Translations under genes and position numbers: made by a program | In this document: one piece after another, positions 11,514-24,864 of the stretch | How the letters are laid out: each line of letters opens with the position of its first letter | How positions within the stretch are numbered: the stretch's first letter is position 1 | Notes under the pieces: generated by a model | Told to the model about the DNA's origin: nothing | Seen by the model: the letters and a program-made list of their open reading frames with translations, nothing else | Database searches by the model: none | Origin: Coptis chinensis | Taxonomy: Eukaryota; Streptophyta; Magnoliopsida; Ranunculales; Ranunculaceae | Direction: 5' to 3' | DNA length: 64,000 bases | NCBI GenBank assembly: GCA_015680905.1 | Contig: CM027379.1 | Span: 31,824,501-31,888,500, forward strand

Positions 11514-14500
11514 TGTCACGCCTCGAGACCCATCACACATACCGAGGACGCGAAGATGAATCTCGAGGCGGTCGCTATCCTGATTCTATCGAAATTTTGG
11601 CGGAGTTTTCTTTGTTTAATCGACGTTTCGTATACAAAAAAAACCTGTCATAACACCTAGACATCGCATAATTCATCCTTCCAACAACCATATATATACA
11701 AACTAACTTTCTAAACAACAGTGATATATCTATATATCCACAAAATATTTAAGTGTAACTACTACTCAATTACATCGAGTATTTCATCAAAATGAACTAG
11801 CTCTCTATATATACAACAAAAGAATGAACTAGCCACTCTCTACAACCCAAAATGAACTTGACACTGTCCCTCGTCAAGCATAGGGAAAACCACCCAAATC
11901 CCCATAACCATCATTACTAGGGTTAGGGAAAGCCTCCTCCGCAACTGGCGTGTCTGAAATGTTAAGGTAGGATGAGCAAACAACTATGCCCAATAGAAAC
12001 GCACATAGCCAATAAATAGTCTACTTATAGTAAAACATTTAAAACATGCAGGGTTTCCATAAAAGTATTCAAATATCGTGACTATATATATACATCACTA
12101 ACTAGCAGAAATCATTTCGACATGCTTCATTGATATACAAAATATAGTTTTTTACAATCATCATACAACTATTGTGGCCGCTGCATCCTATTAGAATGGT
12201 GAGGGAACGCGGTAATTTTCGGCCCGATCCGCGCATATATCTGGTCAAGACTTTCCAGTGTGAACCATGCACCGTTGTTTTCCTGATTTTACCGGCAGGG
12301 AGCTGAAATGCCGTTGTTGTGTTCGTACACACAAAATCCCCAAACCTTTTAGGGATCAGGTGGGCCCTGTGACCACGACCCCCATACGGGCTTTTACCTA
12401 ACTTACGGTGGTCAACCGTTCGACGACTGCAGACTGCTCAGGATCCTGACACACATCCAGGAGTGGACTAAACTCTCACTTTTCGCGTCTAAATCTCATT
12501 GAGGTAACATGTAACCTCACACAAGCTAAGCACCATACAGCGTGACACGTACAAGCATGGTTATCTAGAAAAGTAGAAAGGGAATTCCCGGACTACATCC
12601 TGTGATGCATCCCTTTAAAGGTGGCCCACCACCTCAAAAGGTGTACACCACAGTTGGAATCCAAGGGCGAACTGTCGTCTCCGGAAATGTGACAACAGTT
12701 CCTTCTTTATAGGAATTCACCAATTCTTTTCCAAATCCCCTCGTGATAAGCATAGTAATATATGTACTCGTATTACCGATTATTTCCAAATACTATAGTT
12801 ACATATTTAGTTTTTCTTTTAAAACTGTTGGTTCTGTATGTGTGAGTTCCTGGATTTCCAACAATCGAGTAATGCAACCTATGACTCCCAAACGGGCCAG
12901 TCATAGTAAATGACAACCGATGATTCCCAAACGGCGAATCATCGTAAATAACAACGAACCATCCATGGAACAATCCAGAACCTCACACATAGTTACAAAC
13001 AACCGGGTAATCCTTACCTGCATTTCAAAATTCATTTCTCTGTCTCCTTACTGAGACAATAGACGAGAACCCTTCCCAAAACCAAATTTTACTCTTTTAA
13101 CAAAGAAAACAATCCTCGCTACCCAAATTTCGCAAAACCATTTCACACGAAAGCTATCCGTATATTTAGTTTATATCGCGGAAAAATACAAATGCAAAAC
13201 ATGAATGCCATATATACATCCATGGTTGATACGTAAACTATCTCTTCCAATTTAAACAACTCAAATCATGCATGAAAATAAGCAGGCTATATATTGGTAT
13301 GTAGGTTCCTACCTTAGCAAGCTTCGTTTCTCCTCAATCCCAACCAATAAATAACCTTATCCAACTCCTATAAAATCATATAAGCCCAACCATAAATCTA
13401 TTAGGACCTGAAGAAAACTAATTAATATTTCCTTTCAACTTAAGTCGAAAGAAATAATTAATCGTTGATTATATTAACTACTAATGTAATTACTAACGTA
13501 CTACCCTTCTAGTTACCAAAAGTTTTGTTCTAGACTGCTATAGGCCACCACAAACCGCTACAGAACACTGACAGGCTGCTGCCAGGCCATCTGACGACAG
13601 GCCATTTTCAGTTCTTACATATATATTATTAGTAGCTTAAACAATTCAGATGTTTCATATACACCTTCCTCCCATCCTAACACCAATTCCATTTGTAATA
13701 AACTCCCAATCCCAGTCCAAATTTCAACACTCTCCAACCATAATAACTTCATCAATGAATGGGTGCAAATTTACTCTAATACATATAAACTCAGAATCAT
13801 TGCTTTTATAATTCCCAGGCATATGAAACAAAGTATAGAACTAGAGGATATAAAAGTCTCTTACCAAATCAGTAAAAATTCTTCATTTATCTTTCTTCTC
13901 GGTTGATTTCATTAAGCCATTACCTCTCCAAATAGCTACTGTCGAATTATACAACCACCCCATTCAAATATTTTCAGTAACACATCAAATCCATTGAAAT
14001 GAGTTTAAATATTTATTTGAAACGAAATTAAACTCACCTTTCGCGGGAATACGACGAAATTTCAATCAATTTTTGAATCCCCACACTCGCGTTTAGTGTT
14101 GTTAGGGATTGGGTGTTTGAATTGAGGTTTTAATCGATTGAATTTGGGCGAATTTGAATTTTCTCTCTCCTAGGTTTTCAGTGTTGGGCAAAATTGGAGA
14201 ATTGGGTGCGATTTTTTGTTGTTTTGGTGCGATACGTTTTTGTTCTATTTTTGTCTTTTCTTGTTTAGTTAGTTAAGGCCCAAGCCCAATTGTCTAAATT
14301 AGGCCTAAAGCATAATTCACTCCTAACCACTAACTAATTTGACTTAGCGTCGAAATTATTTTTCGGCCCATCCAGCTTAATTTAATCTCTTACATTCTAT
14401 CCCACCGCAGGCTATAACTATTACCCACTCATGCATGTAAGCTGTTAACTTCGTTGTGGAAACCCGAGCAACGAGAAAGCCGCTAACCGACATTTTGTCA

Positions 14501-14668
14501 AATTTTTCTCATATGATTTGCTTATCTAACGTGGCTTATAAGTTTGAGTTAAGTTTCATTAAGTTACGTAAGTTTGAAATGTAAACCCGACCGACCAATT
14601 ACCTAAATGTCCCTAGGTTAAATATGAAATTTATGAAAATACCCTTAACAAGAATTTGAGTCTTTACA
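11514..14668 (-). repeat. 3' LTR (left copy) of the gypsy element
   Basis: On the plus strand it begins TGTCACGCC and ends TCTTTACA; in element orientation it runs TGTAAAG...GGCGTGACA, giving TG...CA ends. Its 3,155 bp pair over their full length with 19897-23014. Small open frames inside it, for example around 12102-12332 and 12773-12973, have counterparts or broken counterparts in the other LTR and are not genes. Confidence 0.95.
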
Positions 14669-14681
14669 TCTTACCCTCCTT
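14669..14681 (-). other. Polypurine tract
   Basis: The minus strand reads AAGGAGGGTAAGA immediately before the TG of the 3' LTR. This is the expected plus-strand primer of reverse transcription. Confidence 0.85.
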
Positions 14682-14716
14682 AAAAGAAAATTTCGTCATC
14701 GAAATTAAATTATACC

Positions 14717-17700
14717 TTAGTTCTCGAACAATTCTGGATATTGTTGCCGCATATCCGATTCCTTCTCCCATGTTGCTTCCTTTACATTGCGATTTCTCCA
14801 CAAGACCTTTACCAACGGAATGACCTTTGACCGCAATCTCTTTTCTCTCGTATCTAGAATCTGAGCTGGCCCTTCCGGATAGGTAATGTCTTCTTCTAAT
14901 TCCAACGATTCCAAATCGACCACATGTAGGGGATCAGGCTCATACTTGCTTAGCATCAAAATATGGAACACGTTATGGACACGTGATAGCCTTTCCGGTA
15001 ACTCCAGCCTATACGCCAACTCCGAGATCTTCTGGATAATCAGAAACGGTCCAACATATCTAGGTGCAAGTTTCATTTTCATCCCGAACCTCTGGATGCC
15101 CTTCTTCGGAGATACTTTCAAAAATACCCTGTCACCTTCATAAAATTTCAAGGGACGTCTACGCCTATCCGCATAGCTTTTCTGACGACTCTGGGCTATG
15201 AGCAACCAATTCCGTATCACTCTAATCTTCTCGGTGGTGTCACTAACCATCTCTGGCCCCAACATAATACTATCTCGGTTTCAGTCCAAAGAAAGAGGTG
15301 TTACGCAAGGTCGGCTATACAACGCTTCAAACGGAGCCATACCAATACTAGATTGGTAACTGTTATTGTAAGCAAACTCAGCCAACGCTAAATGAGTCTT
15401 CCAACTACCCCCAAAATCAAGGACGCAAGCATGAAGCATATCTTCTATGATTTGAATGACTCTTTCCGATTGCCCATCGGTTTGCGGATGAAATATTGTG
15501 CTGAATTTCAGTTTGGTCCCCAATTCCCTTTGAAGACTTCTCCAAAATGAACTGGTAAATTGAGTACCTCTATCTGAAATTATCGATAATGGTTCCCCAT
15601 GCAACCTCAGTATCTCTGACATGTAGATTCTACTTAGCTTTTCAGCAGAGTAAGTAGTCTTAACAGGTATGAAATGGGCAGACTTGGTCAGCCTATCAAC
15701 AATGACCCATATAGAATCCATTCCTTCACTGGTCCTCGGTAACCCGGATACAAAATCCATGGTTATATGCTCCCACTTCCATTCCGGAATCTCAAGAGGT
15801 TTAAGAAGACCAGGTGGTCTATGGTGTTCAGCTTTCACCTATTGACACGTGGCACACTTCTTAACATATTCCGTAATGTGTCGCTTCATACCTAGCCACC
15901 AAAACTGACGACGCAGATCTCTGTACATTTTGGTACTGCCCGGATGAATTATATACTTTGATTTATGTGCTTCACTCAAGATATCATTCCTCAAAGAGTG
16001 ATCAAAAGGTACCCAAATTCTTCCTCTGAATCTGATACTTTCGTCTCCATGTTTTTCCCAATCGACATCCTCGGCATTCTCCACATATACTCAGTACCTA
16101 GGTCCATCCTTCGATGTATTATGGGCATTCACAATCTCCTGGACTAAGGTGTTTTCTGCCCTCATTGTCATCTGTGCTAAATAACAGCACTTCTGAGGAT
16201 CTCCACTTCCCTTTCCCGTGATTTCAAAACCAGAAGAAGCAACAGACTCCAGCAATTACCACTCCTTCATCATCATCTGAGCACAAACATGTTCTCGCTT
16301 CCTACTCAATGCATCGGCAACTACATTTGCTTTACCCGGATGGTATTGCAATGAGAACGTATAGTCCTCCATGTACTCAACCCACCTCCTCTGTCTCATA
16401 TTCAAATCCTTCTGTGAAAACAAGTACTTGAGACTCTTGTGATCAGAGAATATCTCAAATCTTTCACCATACACATAATGTCTCCAGATCTTTAAGGCAT
16501 GAATAATCGAAGCTAACTCCAAGTCATGAGTAGGATAATTCTTCTCATGGGCATTCAATTGTCTAGACGCATACGCTATCACTTGACCTTCTTGCATTAA
16601 AACACATCCTAACCCGGTGTGAGAGGCATCAGTATAAATCACATAACTCTTCTCAGGATCTGGGATAGTCAAAACTAGCGCGGTTATCAATCAAGTTTTT
16701 AGCTCTTGGAAGGCTTTCTCACATGTCTCCGTCCATTCAAACTTCACATCCTTTTGCGTCAATTTAGTTAAGGACGACGCTATGCTAGAGAATCCTTCTA
16801 CAAAGCGGCGGTAATAACTCGCCAATCCCCCAAGAAGCTTCGATTTTCCGCCGACGTCGGTCTACCGACCAATTATTCACTGCCTTTATCTTTGAACGAT
16901 CAACTTTTATTCCATTCTCTGATACAACATGCCCTAAGAACTTCATTTCATTCAACCAGAACTCACATTTACTAAACTTGGCATAAAGCTGATGATCAAC
17001 TAGTGTTTGGAAGACAATCCTCAAGTGTTCCTTGTGTTCAGCCCTAGTTTTGGAATAAATCAATATGTCATTTATGAATACGATAACAAATTGATCTAAG
17101 TATTTCCACATCACTCGGTGCATGAGATCCATAAATGCAGCTGGAGCATTGGTCAATCCAAATGGTAACACCAAAAACTCAAAATGGCCTAGCCATGTTC
17201 GGAAAGCTATCTTCTTTATATCTTCTTCTCGAATTCTCATCTGATGGTAGCCTATTCTGAAATCTATCTTCGAGAAATACTTGGCACCCCTTAACTGATC
17301 GAATAAGTCATTGATCCTAGGCAACGGATATTTGTTCTTGATAGTCACCTTATTCAACTTCGATAATCCACACATAACCTAAATGACCCATCCTTCTTCT
17401 TCACAAATAACACCAGTGCTCCCCAAGGTGATTGGCTTTCCCTTATAAACCCCAATCTTTTCAATTCATCTAATTGGGACTTGAGTTCTCTCATTTCAAG
17501 AGGAGCCATTCGATAAGGAATCATCGAAATAGGCGACGTTCCCGATATTAGATTTATTACAAAATCTATCTCACGCCAGGGAGGCAATCCCGGCAATGCA
17601 TCTGGGAACACTACCGCAAACTCACGAACCACGGGAATAAGCTCGGAAGATTCAAACTTCAGCCCTTGGAGACTAAGACCAGCTAACAATCCATATCTAT

Positions 17701-18257
17701 CATACTTGAAGTCAGACTTGGCCTTCACAACCCGAGATACTGTATTTCTAATCCCCTTAAACACAACCTCTCTGCCCGGCAGATTTAAAAGTCATCGTTT
17801 TTGCAAAACAATCTACATGAGCATGATACTTTCCTAACAAATCCATCCCTACTATGATATCGAAATCTTTTAGGTCTATCACCATTAGATCGACTATCAT
17901 CTCCCTATCACCTATCTTTATCACACAATGGTGACAAACTTCAAAGAACATAGTTTTCTTTCCTAGAGGAGTAGATAAAATAAGCTCCCTCCCGGTATTA
18001 ACTACATCCAAACCAAGGATCTCCACCATATTTTTAGAAATGAAGGAATGAGTAGCACCCGTATCAAACAAGACATGCATCTTATGTGTAAACAAACATA
18101 TCATACCTTCAACCACTTGATCGGTAGCGCTGATATCGGCCCCCATCGCATTATACATTGTGGCTTCCTCTTGGACTGGATCAAGATCCACAAATTCTTC
18201 CTCTGGCACTAGATAATACACCTTGCCATGTGGTCTCTGTTCCACCCCCGAATTGGA
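14717..18257 (-). pseudogene. Gypsy pol remnant: protease, RT, RNase H, integrase, chromodomain
   Basis: Blocks read right to left. Protease LFDTGATHSFIS lies at about 18090-18050. Reverse transcriptase runs 17764-16785 in two frames with a shift near 17370; it has [11 protein letters not shown] and, in the YXDD box, FINDIL where FIDDIL is expected, so a catalytic Asp is Asn. RNase H (16690-16256) has [14 protein letters not shown] and SDHKSL. Integrase (16084-15281) has an HPG...H...C..C zinc-binding part, then the DDE residues in MDFVSGLP, SDRGTQF and QSERVI. The C-terminal part (15265-14717) holds RYVGPFLI, RVHNVFHILML and a chromodomain-like KVIPLVKVLWRN...EATWE. Stops interrupt integrase at 15839 and about 15278, and further shifts occur near 16865 and 16690. 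No intact polyprotein remains. Confidence 0.93.
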
Positions 18258-19434
18258 CTTGGGACAAAACCACCTGATATGCCCAGCTTCACCGCAGTTA
18301 TAACAAACCACACCCTCTCATCCTAACTGTGTACCTTGCGGTATTACCGCTTGCAATCTAGCTCTCTGACCCGGAGGCCTAACATTCGGTGCTGGTGATC
18401 TGTTCTGAGAAGGAGCAGGTACCCTCGGTGCCATCTGTGATCCACTCGTCGGTCTCACAACTAGTAGACTCAGGCTGGCTAACCACATTCAAACCCGATG
18501 TACGCTGGTGCCCTCCAGTTGTGCCCTCTTTGGATGACCGCCTATACATCGTTTGCGACCGGAACCAGCGCCTTGATAAACCGCCTCTTTCTCGTATCCT
18601 GCCTACCCTGAAATGTCTGCTGCCTCACTCTTCCCGCCTCTTGCTTATTGAGCAATAATTGCTCATCAACTTTTTCAATGCCTTGAGCCCTCCTCACAGC
18701 CTCAGCATAAGAATCGATCTGAAGGACCGACATCTTGCTCTGCATATACGGTTTCAACCCGTCAATGAATTTCCTAGCCTTAGCTTTTTCTGTGGAAATC
18801 AACTCCTTCCCGTATCGTGAAAGAACAGTGAATTTCTCTTCGTACTGTCCCACGGTCATATTTCCTTGTTCCAATTTGAGAAATTTCATTCGCTTCTTAG
18901 CTCTCGCCGCCTCGGTAACATACCTCAAAAGGAAGAGTTCCTCAAATTTAGCCCAACTCATCGGAAACATCTCCACATCCTTAACACTAATCCACCAGTG
19001 TTTGGCTTCACCTCTAAGCATAAAAGGTAGCCAAAGTAACCCGTTCCACATCGGGACACATCATAGAGTCTAGCATACTCGACATGTCTAGCAACCAGTC
19101 TTCGGCTACTTTAATCTCGAAAGATCCCACAAATTCCGGTGGACGTAACCTGATGAAATTTGCAAGCAAAACCCCGATTAACTTTGCACTGGTGGCCTGA
19201 ACTCCTCAACTCTCACTACGGTTGGGGATGCTACTTCGGGTGTTACACTAGACGGAATAACAACGGATGTTTGAAGAGGTTGGGGCTCGTTCGACTAGCC
19301 CTTAAAATTTCGATCTCAGCTCTCATCTCATTTTGTGCTTGAGCCATTTGGTTCATCATAGCGAGAAGCCTATCCATTCGGTCCTCCCGGCTGGGATCTG
19401 AGGTATTTTCACCACTAGTGCTTTCCGGATCCAT
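18258..19434 (-). pseudogene. Gypsy gag remnant
   Basis: The probable start MDPESTSGENTSD lies at 19434 and is followed by a short coiled-coil-like stretch. After shifts, the capsid-like segment continues at 19051-18542 with RGEAKHWWISVKD, FEELFLLRYV and GQYEEKFTVLSRY, all typical of plant gypsy gag. The nucleocapsid zinc knuckle CYNCGEAGHIRWFC (CX2CX4HX4C, intact) is at about 18305-18264. The frame is broken between 19242 and 19052 and again between 18541 and 18312. Confidence 0.9.
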
Positions 19435-19879
19435 GATAACTATTCTGCACATATACAAAGAGCCAACTTAATGTTTGATAACGAGAAAGAAAAACTTCAA
19501 AATTATACATGAGGCGCAGTCGCTCGAGGGTAAAGCTTGGGCGAAGCGGCAGTCATACGGTAGCGAAGTGGGGTTGCACTAAGATTCGGGAGATAAGCGC
19601 AGGTGCGTTCCTGCAGAGGGCAGGTCGCGCCCTCCACCTCGAAATGAAAATTCACTCCGACCTTATAGTGTCCGATTCGTCAAATTTTCCGACACGTGTT
19701 CGCGCTCTCCACTGTGACAAGACAACTACCCGTGCGACGTCTCGACATTGTTAAGCTAGTATTAACGCTTAATGTAACGTAAACACTACTTAGGGTTTTA
19801 TCGGGTTCCAACTAAAACTTCTGAAACGTATCGCGACCGAGTCCCCCACTACAGCTCCCAGACGGATCTAATAGTGGAC

Positions 19880-19891
19880 GCTCTGATACCA
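19880..19891 (-). other. Primer binding site for initiator tRNA-Met
   Basis: The minus strand reads TGGTATCAGAGC five bases after the end of the 5' LTR. This is the canonical complement of the 3' end of plant initiator tRNA-Met and fixes the element's orientation. Confidence 0.93.
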
Positions 19892-19896
19892 CGTTC

Positions 19897-22800
19897 TGTC
19901 ACGCCCCGAGACCCATCACACATCCCGAGGACGCGAAGATGAATCTCGAGGCGGTCGCTATCCTGATTCTATCAAAATTTCGGAGGAGTTTCCTTTGTTT
20001 AATCGACGTTTCGTATACAAAAAAAAACTGTCATAAAACCTATCATAACACCTGGACATCGCATAATTCATCCTTCCAACAACCATATATATACAAACCA
20101 ACTTTCTGAACAACAGTGATATATCTATATATCCACAAAATGTTTAAGTATAACTGCTACTCAATTACATCGAGTATTTCATCAAAATGAACTAGCCTCT
20201 CTCTATACAACCCAAAATGAACATGACACTGTCCCTCGTCAAGCATAGGGAAAACCACCGAAATCCCCATAACCATCATCACTAAGGTTAGGGAAAGCCT
20301 CCTCCGCAACTGGCGTGTCTGAAATGTTAAGGTAGGATGAGCAAACAACTATGCCCAGTAGAAACGCACATAGCCAATAAATAGTCTACTTATAGCAAAA
20401 CATTTAAAACATGCAGGGTTTCCATAAAAGTATTCAAATATCGTGACTATATATATACCTAGCAAAAATCATTTCGACATACTTCATTGATATACAAAAT
20501 AGAGTTTTTCACAATCATCATACAACTATTGTAGCCGCTGCATCCTATTAGAATGGTGAGGGTACGACTGGTACTCAGCCCCAGTCACAGGCATATCATG
20601 GTTCAATACTTTCCAGTGTGAACCATGCACCGTTGTTTTCCTGATTTTACTAGCAGGGAGCTGAAATGCTGTTGTTGTGTTCGTACACACAAAATCCCCA
20701 AAGCTTTTAGGGCTCTGGTGGGCCCTGTGACCACGACCCTGGCCCATACGGGCTGTTACCTAACTTACGGTGGTCAACCGTTCAACGACTGCAGACTGCT
20801 CAGGATCCTGACACACATCCAGGAGTAGACTAAACTCTCACTCCTCGTGTCTAAACCTCATCGAGGTAACATGTAACCTCACACAAGCTAAGCACCATAC
20901 AGCGTGACACGTACAAGCATGGTTATCTAGAAAAGTAGAAAGGGAATTCCCGGACTACATCCTGTGATGCATCCCTTTAAAGGTAGCCCACCACCTCAAA
21001 AGGTGTACACCACAGTTGGAATCTAGAAATAACCGCCGTCTCGAAATGCGACAACAGTTCCTTCTTTATAGAAATTCACCAATTCTTTTCCAAATCCCCT
21101 CATGATAAGCATAGTAATATATATACTCGTATTACCGATTATTTCCAAATACTATAGTTACATATTTAGTTTTTCTTTTAAAACTGTTGGTTCGTATGTG
21201 TGAGTTTTCGATTTCCAACAATCGAGTAATGCAACCTATGACTCCCTAAACGGGCGGTCATAGTAAATGACAACCGATGATTCCCAAACGGCGAATCATC
21301 GTAAATAACAACGAACCATCCATGGAACAATCCAGAACCTCACACATAGTTACAAACAACCGGGTAATCCTTACCCGCATTTCAAAATCCATCTTTCTGT
21401 CTCCTTACTGAGACAAGAGACGAGAACCCTTCCCAAAACCAAATTTTACTCTTTTAACAAAGAAAACAATCCCCGCTACCCAGATTTCGCAAAACCATTT
21501 CACATGAAAGCTATCCGTATATTTAGTTTATATCGCGGAAAAATACAAATGCAAAACATGAATACCATATATACATGCATGGTTGATACGTAAACTATCC
21601 CTTCCAATTTAAACAACTCAAATCATGCATGAAAATAAGCAGGCTATATATTGGTATGTAGGTTCCTACCTTAGCAAGCTCCGTTTCTCCTCAATCCCAA
21701 CCAGCAAATAACCTTATCCAACTCCTATAAAATCATATAAGCCCAACCATAAATCTATTAGGACCCAAAGAAAACTAATGAATATTTTCTTTCAACTTAA
21801 GTCAAAAGAAATAATTAATCATTGATTATATTAACTACTAATGTAATTACTAACGTACTACCCTTCTAGTTACCAAAAGTTTTGTTCTAGACTGCTATAG
21901 GCCACCACAAACCGCTACAGAACACTGACAGGCTGCTGCCAGGCCATCTGACGACAGGCCATTTTCAGTTCTTACATATATATTATTAGTAGCTTAAACA
22001 ATTCAGATGCTTCATATACACCTTCCTCCCATCCCAACACCAATTCCATTTGTAATAAACTCCCAATCCCAGTCCAAATTTCAACACTCTCCAACCATAA
22101 TAACTTCATCAATGAATGGGTGTGAATTTACTCTAGTACATATAAAATTAGAATCATTGCTTTTATAATTCCCAGGCATATGAAACAAAGTATAGAACTA
22201 GAGGATATAAAAGTCTCTTACCAAATCAGTAAGAATTCTTCATTTAGCTTTCTTCTCGGTTGATTTCATTAAGCCATTACCTCTCCAAATAGCTACTGTC
22301 GAATTATACAACCACCCCATTCAAATATCTTCAGTAACACATCAAATCCATTGAAATGAGTTTAAATATTTATTTGAAAAGAAATTAAACTCACCTTTCG
22401 CGGGAATACGACAAAATTCCAATCAATTTTTGAATCCCCACACTCGCATTTAGTGTTGTTAGGGATTGGGTGTTTGAATTGAGGTTTTAATCGATTGAAT
22501 TTGGGCGAATTTGAATTTTCTCTCTCCTAGGTTTTCAGTGTTGGGCGAAATTGGAGAATTAGGTGCGATTTTTTGTTGTTTTGGTGCGATACATTTTTGT
22601 TCTATTTTTGTCTTTTCTTGTTTAGTTAGTTAAGGCCCAAGCCCAATTGTCTAAATTAGGCCTAAAACATAATTCACTCTTAACCACTAACTAATTTGAC
22701 TTAGCGTCGAAATTATTTTTCGGCCCATCCAGCTTAATTTAATCTCCTACATTCTATCACACCGCAGGCTATAACGATAACCCACTCATGCATGTAAGCT

Positions 22801-23014
22801 GTTAACTCGTGCCAGCTTCGAACGCAGAAAGCGGCTAACCAACATTTTGTCAAATTTTTCTCATATGATTTGCTTATCTAATGTGGCTTATGAGTTTGAG
22901 TTAAGTTTCATTAAGTTACGTAAGTTTGAAATGTAAACCCGATCGACCAATTACCTAAATGTCCCTAGGTTAAATATGAAATTTACGAAAATACCAAGAA
23001 TTTGAGTCTTTACA
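19897..23014 (-). repeat. 5' LTR (right copy) of the gypsy element
   Basis: This 3,118-bp copy begins TGTCACGCC on the plus strand and ends TCTTTACA at 23014, just before the GTATT duplication. It matches the left LTR throughout. The promoter and polyadenylation signals must lie within it, but I cannot place them with confidence. Confidence 0.95.
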
Positions 23015-23256
23015 GTATTAGCCGATCGTTAGTCAGCTACTCGCTCCAAGTTAAGGAATACCAAATGAGATATATATTAGAATTAGAACGTAGGGGTGTA
23101 GAGATAAGCTACCAAATTGTCTGTACAACTAACATTGTTGTGAAAACTCATACATTCTTAATTAATAGGCATGACTTAAGTCCCTAATTCGAAGTACATT
23201 ATATTGATGTTTCTTGTTAGCATGGTATACATAAAAAAAAACCTTTTATCTAAGGG

Positions 23257-23606
23257 GATAATTGTTTGTAATGGTGATGACAATAAGGCGAGTCTTCAAC
23301 CTGAACTTATTTCAGATATTTTGGCTAGGCCTCCCGTAAAGGATGTTTTGCGATTTAGGAAATTAGGAGTGTATGCAAGGGATGGTATGCCTTGACAAAG
23401 ATCACGTCTTCATTCAATTGCAGTTGAAAAAAGCACTATGTTTACCACCCCACGTTATCCTTGCAGAGAAGACTAATGCTCACATATACAAAACGGATGT
23501 TTGTACTACAAGACAGTATTTTATTTGCAGAGTTCATACATCTTTCAAAATGTCCCCATTAATGGAAATAAAGTGGGTATCAATTAACAAAAAATGCTTG
23601 ATTTGA
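23257..23606 (+). pseudogene. F-box gene fragment
   Basis: Translation gives LQPELISDILARPPVKDVLRF, an F-box motif in which LPVK has become PPVK. After a frameshift near 23390 it continues with DKDHVFIQLQLKKAL, which corresponds to the region just after the F-box in the plant F-box-associated (FBA) family. F-box proteins recruit substrates to SCF ubiquitin ligases. Only about 50 residues can be followed and no interaction domain remains, so this is a truncated, frameshifted relic. Confidence 0.75.
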
Positions 23607-24430
23607 TAGGAGTATTCATAACTTTTATCAGCTTTCCCTTAAATTTGGCAACACCATTTCTATAGGGTTTGTTTTCTGAAGTGGTTATAATGCCGGGATA
23701 ATGATGTGATTTCAGGCTATAGTCTAAGACACATTACATCTTATCAATTATTTTAGAATTGACTTTGTATATTGATTAATGTTATATATAGGGTAATGTT
23801 GTCTTATGTGATTATTGAGGATGTCTAACCTTAAACATTTAAAATATGCATTGCAACATATACATTTCGAGTGCAACATATACACTAGGCACCCTTGGGA
23901 AGTTCATTTCAAGAGTTCATGTGTTTCAGTTACGTTCAAAATCATTTCTTCTTTCATATTATGACAGCGGGATCTTGCGACCTTGATCAATGACTACTCA
24001 CTCAGTGACTGCCTACTCACTATACACACTCAAAGTTTTATGCAATGGTGTAAATCAGATTAGGATGATTACATAGCTACACAAGATTTCATTCTTATAT
24101 ATTGTTGCAGTAGTATATTCCCGAAATGGTGGGTGCTGAATGTGGGGGTTGGTTGTGTAATGCCTAAATCTAAAACATCAAGGTGCACCAACTATATTCG
24201 TTCCCATACATTTTTGTATTAGCCATCCAAGTGGATTATATTTTTTTTTTTTTTTGTTTCTTTCACAGGTATGGATATAGGTGAACTTGGTGGTCATATG
24301 TAGGCAACAATTGATTGAGCGGCCACCTATCCAGCCGATAGGAACAATAGCTTCCAATCAGAAATAGATGAGGTGGAGACGCCATAAATTTATTTGAAAG
24401 TTAGCATGGAATCAGGTAGATATTTATATC
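23607..24430. other. Non-coding, no gene seen
   Basis: AT-rich DNA containing a T tract at about 24241-24255. No coding similarity is recognised. Confidence 0.5.
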
Positions 24431-24564
24431 TTCTGAACCATCTACCTGATTAAGCACTTGAAGTCACAATTGTATTTTGCAAAACAATACTGAAGTCACA
24501 ATCAGTATTGTTTTGCAAAATACAATTGTGACTTCAGGTGCTTAATCAGGTAGATAGTTCAGAA
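24431..24564. repeat. Near-perfect 62-bp hairpin with 10-nt loop
   Basis: The left arm 24431-24492 and the right arm 24503-24564 are reverse complements except for two positions. The loop AAGTCACAAT is itself a copy of a 10-mer inside the left arm. A transcript from either strand would fold into an almost fully paired stem, like a young miRNA or siRNA precursor or the product of a template-switch duplication. Arm sequences show no similarity to a miRNA that I recognise. Confidence 0.9.
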
Positions 24565-24864
24565 CATCCACATACACGTGATGACATATTGTTGATTTTA
24601 TAGTATGAAGATTTGTAAGTTATTATTACCATTCATCTTCATGTTTACTTGCAAAAGTTGTTGGTAGGAAGTCATGTATTAGTTATTCAACTTCAAGCAA
24701 AATAGTATGAATCTACTTCATATTAGTTATTCATTGGGTAGGAAGGCATGTATTAGTTAATCAACTTCAACCAAAATTTATATGAGTTGTTTGAAATTTT
24801 TCTTCATGGTACTTATGCTTCAAATTTGAATCTCCACCATCATTTAAACACAGAAAGTAACAAT

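Larger units (their letters stand above)
11509..23019 (-). mobile_element. Ty3/gypsy chromovirus-type LTR retrotransposon (decayed, full-length)
   Basis: The element spans 11514-23014 and is flanked by the 5-bp duplication GTATT (11509-11513 and 23015-23019). Direct LTRs lie at 11514-14668 and 19897-23014. A primer binding site and a purine tract border them in minus-strand orientation. The internal gene order on the minus strand is gag (zinc knuckle), protease, reverse transcriptase, RNase H, integrase and a C-terminal chromodomain-like segment. That order and the chromodomain place it among chromoviruses; the very long LTRs fit the Tekay/Del lineage, though I infer the lineage rather than prove it. 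The LTR copies differ by scattered substitutions and small indels, so the insertion is not recent. Several stops and frameshifts inactivate the coding part. Confidence 0.95.

Noticed and set aside
12102..12332. Small open frames inside the gypsy LTRs (also 20526-20747 and neighbours)
   Set aside because: They occur within LTR copies, are not conserved between the two LTRs as intact frames, and show no domain.
14886..15143. Plus-strand open frames inside the gypsy pol region
   Set aside because: They are shadows of the minus-strand integrase/chromodomain coding sequence.
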